Positions 1 to 5,371 of a stretch of 5,554 nt of DNA are shown piece after piece. Source of the stretch: Clostridiales bacterium UBA2432 (GTDB taxonomy: Bacteria > Bacillota > Clostridia > Lachnospirales > Vallitaleaceae); NCBI GenBank assembly GCA_002342805.1, contig DDQW01000091.1, positions 1-5,554 on the forward strand, given 5' to 3'. The notes under the pieces were generated by a model. The model was not told the DNA's origin and searched no databases. It was given only the letters and a program-made list of their open reading frames with translations. The position numbers and the translations under genes are program-made. Every line of letters starts with the position of its first letter. The stretch's first letter is position 1.

Positions 1-5
1 ACGTG

Positions 6-32
6 AAAAAGACTGTAATTTTCATTACAGCC
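6..32 (-). terminator. Rho-independent terminator of the TRAP operon
   Basis: Read on the minus strand, a 9-bp stem (32-24 with 19-11, containing one G-U pair) closes a GAAA tetraloop and is followed directly by five T (10-6). It begins 9 bp after the stop of the YcxB-like gene. This placement makes it the end of the dctPQM-ycxB transcript. GNRA loop, stem and U-tract together make it a convincing intrinsic terminator, although the U-tract is short. Confidence 0.85.
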
Positions 33-41
33 TTAAACCGT

Positions 42-518
42 TCAACTTATTTTTGATTGCACATACTTTAAGAATTCATCTTTTTGTGCACCTAACACAT
101 CATCTGTTAATATAAAACCATGTCTTGAAGATGCAATAAGAATCAACATTCCAGGTTTTTTTGTGATTCCTTTAATCGATTTCCACTCAAGGTGCGATGC
201 TTCTTTTTCGGAATTTATATGTACTCCCTGATCATTAAAGCTAAGCTCTATTTGATCAGGAATCTTCTGCACCTGTTTTTTTGCCTTTAAGTAAACAAGG
301 AAGGGTTGAATAAGGGTGAATAATCCAACACCTATGATTAAAAGTATCTTAAGCATCACGTTAACTTGCGCCCAATATTTCACCGTTAATAAAATAAGAG
401 CAATGGTAAAAATGATATTAACAAATCCAACCATGGAGCCATATGTTCCATACATTGACAACTTCCACAAATCCAAGGCTTTCGTTGTATACTTAAACGT
501 AAATTTCATATTCTTCAT
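42..518 (-). CDS. YcxB-like two-helix membrane protein
   Basis: This 158-residue protein has two hydrophobic segments (about residues 28-49 and 54-76), a short basic connector (KAKKQ, 78-82) and a C-terminal soluble domain (about 88-158). The C-terminal domain resembles the YcxB-like family: a beta strand ELSFNDQGVHI (91-101), then the HLEWKSI element with Trp112, a hydrophobic strand MLILIA, and a closing helix. No biochemical role is established for this family, and none is inferred. Its ATG shares one base with the dctM stop (TAATG) and has no clear Shine-Dalgarno, so translation probably depends on coupling to dctM. A second ATG three codons in (codon 4, 507-509) is an equally possible start. 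A terminator follows at once, making it the last gene of the TRAP operon. It may be a transporter-associated accessory protein or only a passenger. Confidence 0.8.
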   Translation of the reverse strand: MKNMKFTFKYTTKALDLWKLSMYGTYGSMVGFVNIIFTIALILLTVKYWAQVNVMLKILLIIGVGLFTLIQPFLVYLKAKKQVQKIPDQIELSFNDQGVHINSEKEASHLEWKSIKGITKKPGMLILIASSRHGFILTDDVLGAQKDEFLKYVQSKIS

Positions 519-1810
519 TAGGCAAATAAGTTAGGCAGCCACATGCTAACCTGAGGAATAAAGGTTACAAGTAACAAGGTAATAATCATTAAAATATAAA
601 ATGGCAATGTTGCCTTAACAACCCGTTCCATTGGAACCTTCCCAACGGCCGACCCAATAAATAGCACGGCACCTACCGGTGGTGTTAATAGACCTATTCC
701 ACAGTTAAGAATAACCATAATACCAAATTGAATGGGATGAAGTCCAATTGATGTTGCAATTGGCAATAAAATTGGCGTTGCAATCAAGATAATCGGAGCC
801 ATATCCATAATACATCCTAAAACAAGAAGAATTAGGTTTAATAATAGAGCCAATAAAATCGGATTATCGGTAATATTGATAATTGCACTCGCTGCTTTTG
901 TCGGAACATGTAAGCGAGTCAATAAATATCCGAAAATACTTGATGTTGATATCAATATAAGTACAATTGATAAGGTTTCAATACAACCTTCTAATACATT
1001 CCAAACACCTTTCCAATCAAGGCCTTTATAGATAAACACACTAACAATTAAGCTATAAATAACTGCGATCGCTGCAGACTCTGTCGCTGTGAATACACCA
1101 CCAACAACACCAACAACAACAATAAGCACAGCGGCTAAGGCCCAAAAAGAAATGCTAAATTGTTTAATTAGGTTAATAACACTAAATTTATCGCCTTTAG
1201 GATATTTTCTTTTTACGGAAATAATATAAGAACCAATCATCAAGGTGATCGCCAAAAGCGCTCCCGGTACATATCCTGCTAAGAAAAGACTACCTACGGA
1301 TATACCACCTGCCGTTGTTGCATAAATAACCATATTATGACTCGGTGGAACCAACAGACCTTCACATGAGGACGTAATTGTTACTGCCGTTGAAAAATCA
1401 TCATCATACCCTTGATCAACCATCATAGGAATTAAGATACTTCCAAGGGAAGCTGTATCAGCAGCAGCTGAACCAGATATACCTCCAAAGAAATAGGATG
1501 CCACGATGTTCACCATAGCCATACCTCCGCGCATCCATCCTACAAACGCATTGGCAAGTGCAATAAGTTTATCGGATATACCACCGGCACCCATGAGCAC
1601 TCCCATGGTAATAAAGAAAGGAACGGCCATAAGACTAAATGAACTTATGCCCTTAACCATTTGTTGGCCAATGGTTGTTAATGGTAATCCTTGATACATT
1701 AAGGTTAATACAGAAGAAAGCGCCACTGCGTATGCAATAGGAAATCTTAGGAAAACCATGACAAAAAAGCTACCAAGTAAAATTAATATCGCTATACTTT
1801 CCGGATTCAT
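518..1810 (-). CDS. dctM: TRAP transporter large permease subunit DctM
   Basis: This 430-residue, strongly hydrophobic protein has the usual DctM length and a hydrophobicity consistent with about 11-12 membrane segments plus re-entrant loops. It is the ion-coupled transport subunit that moves solute delivered by DctP, in complex with DctQ. Family hallmarks in order: VPFFITMGVLM (63-73), FFGGISGSAAADTASLGS (107-124) followed by ILIPMM, GYDDDFSTA (134-142), VPPS (154-157), GVFTATESAAIAVIY (238-252), MDMAPIILIATPILLPI (335-351) and GLLTPPVG (373-380). The SGS-type and TPPVG-type loops correspond to regions that form Na+ sites in the structurally studied sialic acid TRAP transporters, so Na+ coupling is expected but not shown here. 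The start overlaps the dctQ stop as ATGA, with AAGGAGG (1827-1821) 10 nt upstream, so translation is coupled but also has its own strong site. No truncation or frameshift is seen. The substrate cannot be read from this subunit. Confidence 0.96.
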   Translation of the reverse strand: MNPESIAILILLGSFFVMVFLRFPIAYAVALSSVLTLMYQGLPLTTIGQQMVKGISSFSLMAVPFFITMGVLMGAGGISDKLIALANAFVGWMRGGMAMVNIVASYFFGGISGSAAADTASLGSILIPMMVDQGYDDDFSTAVTITSSCEGLLVPPSHNMVIYATTAGGISVGSLFLAGYVPGALLAITLMIGSYIISVKRKYPKGDKFSVINLIKQFSISFWALAAVLIVVVGVVGGVFTATESAAIAVIYSLIVSVFIYKGLDWKGVWNVLEGCIETLSIVLILISTSSIFGYLLTRLHVPTKAASAIINITDNPILLALLLNLILLVLGCIMDMAPIILIATPILLPIATSIGLHPIQFGIMVILNCGIGLLTPPVGAVLFIGSAVGKVPMERVVKATLPFYILMIITLLLVTFIPQVSMWLPNLFA

Positions 1811-2337
1811 ATCGCTTTTTCCTCCTTCGCTATATATATACCTCTAATATGATTATATATTGACTCTACTTCAAATACTAACATTGCAACTCCCGCAACC
1901 GGAATTGGAAAATACATCCAAAATCTAGAAAGATTGGGAAGACTTACATAGGTTCCTCTTGAACCAATTTGTAGGGCATATTGCATACCCACAACAATCA
2001 TAACAACCGCTAGCCCGGAGACTGCAAAATCTGCCAAAAGATCTAAGATAAGAAGTAACTTCTTGGGCAAATATCGATCAAAGGCTGTCATGCGAATATG
2101 GGAACCTCTACGAATAGCTAATGCAGCCGAAAGAACTGCTAGATATGCCATACACGTTAATACAACCTCTTCGCTCCATGAAGGATCCGGAACAAATGGT
2201 ATGTATCGTCCTGTAACAGCCATTGTAGTAATTAAAATATCCACGATTAATAATAGTTTACATATAAACAGAACCACTTTATACATTAAATCATATGCCG
2301 GTTTTATCTTATCAAATTTAGAAAAAATTTCTGGCAT
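1807..2337 (-). CDS. dctQ: TRAP transporter small permease subunit DctQ
   Basis: At 176 residues this is a typical-length DctQ, the membrane partner that packs against DctM. Four hydrophobic helices are visible (about 20-42, 57-76, 93-118 and 138-160). The family signature is the stretch from WSEEV (54-58) through the second helix to RRGSHIRM (76-83), followed by a YLPKK segment (89-93) that matches the usual 'LP' turn before helix 3. The start is supported by AAGGAGG (2350-2344) with 6 nt spacing to the ATG. It is separated from dctP by 79 bp holding a perfect stem-loop, while its 3' end overlaps dctM by 4 bp. That arrangement suggests dctQ and dctM are made in matched amounts and dctP in excess. 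No anomalies are seen. Confidence 0.95.
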   Translation of the reverse strand: MPEIFSKFDKIKPAYDLMYKVVLFICKLLLIVDILITTMAVTGRYIPFVPDPSWSEEVVLTCMAYLAVLSAALAIRRGSHIRMTAFDRYLPKKLLLILDLLADFAVSGLAVVMIVVGMQYALQIGSRGTYVSLPNLSRFWMYFPIPVAGVAMLVFEVESIYNHIRGIYIAKEEKAI

Positions 2338-2343
2338 GCTTTA

Positions 2344-2350
2344 CCTCCTT
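2344..2350 (-). promoter_or_regulatory. dctQ ribosome binding site, pairable with upstream hairpin arm
   Basis: AAGGAGG lies 6 nt before the dctQ ATG, a near-perfect Shine-Dalgarno that fixes this start. It is unusual because the 3' arm of the stem-loop just upstream contains CCTCCTT (2373-2367 on the minus strand), its exact 7-nt complement, separated by 16 nt. The site could therefore be masked if that arm is freed from its own hairpin partner. The pairing is seen in the sequence, and the masking is inferred. Confidence 0.85.
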
Positions 2351-2358
2351 AATACAAT

Positions 2359-2391
2359 CAAACACAAAGGAGGATTCCTCCTTTGTGTTTG
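2359..2391 (-). repeat. Intergenic stem-loop between dctP and dctQ
   Basis: A perfect 15-bp inverted repeat (2391-2377 with 2373-2359, minus strand) surrounds a 3-nt AAT loop. It lies 25 bp after the dctP stop and 21 bp before the dctQ start. No T-run follows: the next bases are ATTGTATTAAGG. It is therefore not a standard terminator. Hairpins in this position are known in binding-protein operons to protect the upstream message from 3' exonucleases or to attenuate downstream transcription, which gives more receptor than permease. The 5' arm itself carries AAAGGAGG, a Shine-Dalgarno-like sequence. Confidence 0.85.
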
Positions 2392-2416
2392 GTTATCATT
2401 TAGATTGTTTTAGATT

Positions 2417-3514
2417 TTATTGAAAATCAAGAATTTGTTGATATAATTCAGTGTTATCTTTTGTCGCTTCAGCTATAACATCTTTTGTAGCTTCTTGCCA
2501 TGGAGTGATATCATTAACTTCAACAACATTGATTCCTTCTTCAATTAATCCTGCTAAAACTTCATTTTCAGCTTCTTCTGAGATTTCTCTATTGAATTGA
2601 GATGCGTATGCACCAGCTTCCATTAAGATATCTTGTTGTTCTGCTGTTAAGCTATCCCAAGCTTCATCAGTAATAACAACTTGAATTGCACCAAGAGTAT
2701 GACCATCAAGAATTATGTTTGGCGCCACTTCTTGGAATGCGTTTGATTTATAGTTTGCAATTGGTTGTTCCGCACCATCAACAACACCTGTTTGTAATGC
2801 TGAATATAATTCTCCAAAAGATACAACTGTTGGAGATGCACCAAGGCCTTCAACCATACCATTCATTACTGGGTCATTTGATACACGTAGCTTTAATCCT
2901 GCTAAATCTTCCATACCACTAATGTCTTGCGTTGTAAAGAAATGACGGAAACCTTCTTCACCATAGAATAATCCTCTTACACCACTACCATTTTCGTGTG
3001 GCTCTAATAAGAATTCAGGCGCTAAATCAGATGTAGCAAAACTCCAGAAATGCTCACGATTAGCAAACGTATAAGGAACGGATAATAATTTTGATTTTTC
3101 ACCGCCGTAACTTGTAAGTGCAAATGCTGAGATACGAGACATATCAATCGTACCACCACCACCAAGCATTGTATCAAGAACGTCATTTTCTGATCCTAAA
3201 ACACCACTTGCTTGAATATCAATTTTAATCGTTCCGCCTGAAAGTTCTTCCACTTTTTCTTTGAATGCTGTACCTGTTTGGCCAACAATCGTGTCTAATG
3301 GGTTAACTTCTGCGTAAACAAAAGTGATTTCAGGTTCAGCTGTTGCCGCCTCTTCTTCAACCTCTTCTGCAATATCTTCTGTAGCCTCATCTACTGTGTC
3401 CTCTGTTACATCTGGTGTTGTGTCTTCTGTCTCTGTTGGGGACTGTAATCCACAACCTGCAATTGAAACCATCATTACCAAAACAAATAATACTGCTAAA
3501 ATTTTCTTTTTCAT
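2417..3514 (-). CDS. dctP: TRAP transporter substrate-binding lipoprotein DctP
   Basis: This 365-residue protein is the extracytoplasmic receptor of the TRAP system. A lipoprotein signal peptide is clear: MKKK, a hydrophobic core (5-18), then lipobox IAGC with Cys21 as the predicted lipidated residue. Residues 22-62 form a Thr/Glu/Asp-rich linker with 17 acidic residues and no Lys or Arg, and the DctP fold spans about 63-365. Family landmarks are GLKLRVSNDP (206-215), whose Arg210 matches the conserved arginine that binds the substrate carboxylate in characterised TRAP receptors, and GASPTVVSFGELYSALQTGV with VDGAEQP following (225-251). Carboxylate binding is therefore expected, but the exact ligand is not predictable by eye. 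The start has AGGAGG (3525-3520) 5-6 nt upstream. The gene heads the dctPQM-ycxB operon, and an extended -10 promoter lies about 50 bp upstream. Confidence 0.96.
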   Translation of the reverse strand: MKKKILAVLFVLVMMVSIAGCGLQSPTETEDTTPDVTEDTVDEATEDIAEEVEEEAATAEPEITFVYAEVNPLDTIVGQTGTAFKEKVEELSGGTIKIDIQASGVLGSENDVLDTMLGGGGTIDMSRISAFALTSYGGEKSKLLSVPYTFANREHFWSFATSDLAPEFLLEPHENGSGVRGLFYGEEGFRHFFTTQDISGMEDLAGLKLRVSNDPVMNGMVEGLGASPTVVSFGELYSALQTGVVDGAEQPIANYKSNAFQEVAPNIILDGHTLGAIQVVITDEAWDSLTAEQQDILMEAGAYASQFNREISEEAENEVLAGLIEEGINVVEVNDITPWQEATKDVIAEATKDNTELYQQILDFQ

Positions 3515-3560
3515 GTTTCCCTCCTATGATTAATAAATATTTCTGTTTTGTTACTTTTAC

Positions 3561-3589
3561 ATTATAGCATATTATTTTTTTCTAGAAAT
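3561..3589 (-). promoter_or_regulatory. Extended -10 promoter for the dctP operon
   Basis: On the minus strand TGCTATAAT (3569-3561) is a full extended -10 element with a consensus TATAAT. Seventeen bp upstream, the -35 position reads ATTTCT (3589-3584), a poor match to TTGACA. The predicted start is near 3554, leaving a leader of about 40 nt. A strong extended -10 with a weak -35 fits a promoter that needs an activator. The adjacent YesN-type regulator is the obvious candidate. Confidence 0.75.
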
Positions 3590-3618
3590 AGCACTCAAAA
3601 GTTTTATCCTAGCATATT
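3565..3618 (-). repeat. Direct repeat AATATGCTA around the dctP promoter, candidate operator
   Basis: The 9-mer AATATGCTA occurs exactly twice on the minus strand, at 3618-3610 and 3573-3565, 45 bp apart. The second copy overlaps the -10 element. A third TGCTA core lies between them at 3593-3589, giving core spacings of 21 and 24 bp, close to two helical turns. AraC-family proteins commonly bind direct repeats spaced by about two turns near the -35. A regulatory role is inferred. Confidence 0.4.
3579..3588. repeat. 10-bp palindrome TTTCTAGAAA in the dctP -35 region
   Basis: A perfect 10-bp palindrome overlaps the weak -35 position of the dctP promoter (3584-3589). It could be an operator half or a chance feature of AT-rich DNA. 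No regulator can be assigned to it. Confidence 0.3.
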
Positions 3619-3634
3619 TTCGCCATTGTGCTAG
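3609..3634. repeat. Inverted repeat CTAGCA / TGCTAG upstream of dctP
   Basis: Six-bp arms CTAGCA (3609-3614) and TGCTAG (3629-3634) are separated by 14 bp. One arm contains the stop codon of the response regulator gene, and the other lies within the AATATGCTA direct repeat. On the minus strand it is followed by GATAAAAC, not a T-run, and the stem is short, so a terminator is unlikely. An operator upstream of the dctP promoter is possible. Confidence 0.35.
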
Positions 3635-5211
3635 TCTGGATTTAGGAATTTTGTCCTATATTCTGTTGGCGTTATACCTTCAGATTTTTTGAAAACACGT
3701 GTAAAATAATTGGGATCCATATATCCCACTCGATATGTTATATCTTTAACTGTCAATTGAGGAACACGCAAAAGCTCTTTTGCCTTTGCTATTCGCACAT
3801 TTGTCAAATAATCCGTGAAGCTCGACTTAAAGGTCTTTTTAAACATTTTGCCAAAATAATAGGTACTAAAGCCAATCTCAAAGGCTACATCTTCTAATGT
3901 AATCCCCTGATCATAATTTTCTTCAATATACTCAATCGCCTTATCTAATACTGTCATTGTTTTATTATCTTTTTGACTTTCAATCTCTTCTAAAATACCA
4001 TATAGATACCTATGGATGTATCTCTTGGCCTCCCCTTGGGTTTCGATGTTCTTTAAATCATCAAAAATATATTCCGGCACGGCATGCTTTAACTGACTTT
4101 CTTTATTCAAATATCGATTTAACAAAATAAAAAATTCATAAAGTTTTAACCGAATTGCATTCATGTCATTACTTGCATATATGATAGTTTCTAAGATATA
4201 ATCCGAAATACGAATCATCTCATCTTCTTTTCCATTAAAAATACTCACACATAGTTCATGTTCTTTGAAATCTGTACTTGAAATACTCACATTAATATCA
4301 TCGGCGTTATCCACTAAATCAATCAACATATTTCGTGCAGATGCTTTTGCTTGCGCAAAGGATTTCCATAGTTCCGATATTTGATTATAGGGTTCACCGA
4401 AGCCATAATAAATAGGAATTTCTAGTTGATCGTTAATATCGTCACTCACCATATGAACTTCATCCTCAATGGTACGAATAATTTGCAAGCGTTCGTCCTT
4501 ATCATAATTAAAAACAAAAATATAGATAGTGTTTTTTAATTGACTCATTAAGAACTTCATATTTCCCGTTAAAAGAGCTGATAACTTATCGACAAATCGT
4601 TTATTAATCATATTACGATGCAATGAACTGGCTTTATGTTGGTTCATAATGCCAATCTCAACAACAACGCCGAAGCCTTCAATAAATTCATTCACCATAA
4701 ATTTCAAATATTCATCGGCATCTTGTTCATCGATCTCTCCGTTAACAACCGAATTCACAAATTCATTTTCAAGATAGCAGGATATCTGGTTTAGCTTTAC
4801 CTCAAGATGCTCTTTTTGCTCTTGTATTTTCTTGTCATTTTCCAGCTTCTGAATGCAAGAATCAATTATTTCAATAGTTTTTTCTTTTGATGCCGGTTTT
4901 ACAATAAATTCTTCAACACCAATTTTAATAGCCTCATGAGCATATTCAAAACTATCAAAGGCTGTCATGAAGATAATTTTCATCTCAGGTTTTTGTTTTT
5001 TTAATATATGTCCAACTTCAAGTCCGTCCAATCCAGGCATCTTAATATCTAATATGGCAATGTCCGGGTCAAAAGTCTTCGCCACAGATACTGCACTATA
5101 TCCATCTGCCGCTTCTGCCATTTCACAAATCTCAAGATCACTATTTTTGATAATATATCTTAATGCATCTCTTTCAAGTGTCTCATCATCGACTATTAAT
5201 ATTTTGTACAT
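3631..5211 (-). CDS. YesN-family response regulator, receiver plus AraC-type DNA-binding domain
   Basis: This 526-residue two-component response regulator has an N-terminal receiver domain (about 1-118) with all key residues present: acidic pair Asp8/Asp9, phosphoacceptor Asp55 in ILDIKMPG, Thr83 and Lys105 in VKP. A probable coiled coil follows (about 119-150). The middle region (about 175-300) resembles the degenerate GGDEF-like module of YesN/CdaR-type regulators, ending in YYGFGEPYNQISELWKSF (268-285) and AQAKASARNM, with no GGDEF catalytic motif. The C-terminus (about 420-522) is an AraC/XylS domain with two helix-turn-helices, near ITLEDVAFEIGFSTYYFGKM (437-456) and VKDITYRVGYMDPNYFTRVF (488-507), then GITPTEYR. 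YesN proteins normally pair with YesM-type membrane histidine kinases, but none is encoded in the window. It lies directly upstream of dctP in the same direction and is probably its activator. The start has only a weak GGGG ribosome binding site (5222-5219), suggesting low expression. Confidence 0.93.
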   Translation of the reverse strand: MYKILIVDDETLERDALRYIIKNSDLEICEMAEAADGYSAVSVAKTFDPDIAILDIKMPGLDGLEVGHILKKQKPEMKIIFMTAFDSFEYAHEAIKIGVEEFIVKPASKEKTIEIIDSCIQKLENDKKIQEQKEHLEVKLNQISCYLENEFVNSVVNGEIDEQDADEYLKFMVNEFIEGFGVVVEIGIMNQHKASSLHRNMINKRFVDKLSALLTGNMKFLMSQLKNTIYIFVFNYDKDERLQIIRTIEDEVHMVSDDINDQLEIPIYYGFGEPYNQISELWKSFAQAKASARNMLIDLVDNADDINVSISSTDFKEHELCVSIFNGKEDEMIRISDYILETIIYASNDMNAIRLKLYEFFILLNRYLNKESQLKHAVPEYIFDDLKNIETQGEAKRYIHRYLYGILEEIESQKDNKTMTVLDKAIEYIEENYDQGITLEDVAFEIGFSTYYFGKMFKKTFKSSFTDYLTNVRIAKAKELLRVPQLTVKDITYRVGYMDPNYFTRVFKKSEGITPTEYRTKFLNPD

Positions 5212-5244
5212 AGGCTAACCCCATTTCTATTCATGCATATAACT

Positions 5245-5273
5245 ATTTTATACCTATGACAAGACAATTTCAA
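5245..5273 (-). promoter_or_regulatory. Sigma-70-like promoter of the response regulator gene
   Basis: On the minus strand TTGAAA (5273-5268) and TAAAAT (5250-5245) are separated by exactly 17 bp, a good match to the vegetative consensus. They sit about 35-60 bp upstream of the regulator ATG and downstream of the terminator of the preceding gene, where a promoter is required. AATATGC (5284-5278), the core of the dctP repeat, lies 4 bp upstream of the -35, which hints at autoregulation. Confidence 0.6.
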
Positions 5274-5324
5274 TAACGCATATTTTTTTTTACTATTTTC
5301 CATCCTTATTATATGTTTATATGT

Positions 5325-5364
5325 AAAAAAGCTACTGTAAGAAAATGTTTTCTTACAATAGCTT
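5325..5364 (-). terminator. Rho-independent terminator after the PepSY gene
   Basis: On the minus strand a 17-bp inverted repeat with one internal wobble or mismatch (5364-5348 with 5345-5329) runs into six T (5330-5325), the first two being part of the stem base. The nominal loop is only 2 nt, so the terminal A-T pairs must open. It starts 7 bp after the PepSY stop, so it ends that transcript and isolates the response regulator as a separate unit. On the plus strand the downstream sequence is only loosely T-rich, so any bidirectional activity would be weak. Confidence 0.88.
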
Positions 5365-5371
5365 AATTATT

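Noticed and set aside
316..534. Plus-strand open frames at 316-534, 1506-1694, 2063-2413, 2686-2922 and 4967-5218
   Set aside because: All lie opposite well-supported minus-strand genes, have no recognisable domain and no convincing ribosome binding site. They are shadows.
2359..2391. dctP-dctQ hairpin as a full intrinsic terminator
   Set aside because: No T-run follows the stem on the minus strand, and dctQM needs transcription from upstream because no promoter is visible in the gap.
3324..3533. Plus-strand open frame rich in Ser/Thr/Val opposite the dctP start
   Set aside because: It is the antisense of the acidic Thr/Glu/Asp linker and the signal peptide. The low-complexity composition is a by-product of that linker, and there is no plus-strand promoter or ribosome binding site.
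3515..3630. Catabolite-repression (cre) box or riboswitch upstream of dctP
   Set aside because: No cre-like match was seen by eye, and the roughly 40-nt leader is too short and unstructured for a known riboswitch.
3609..3634. Inverted repeat after the response regulator as a terminator
   Set aside because: The stem is only 6 bp with a 14-nt loop, and the following bases (GATAAAAC) are not a U-tract. Read-through from the regulator into dctP therefore remains possible.
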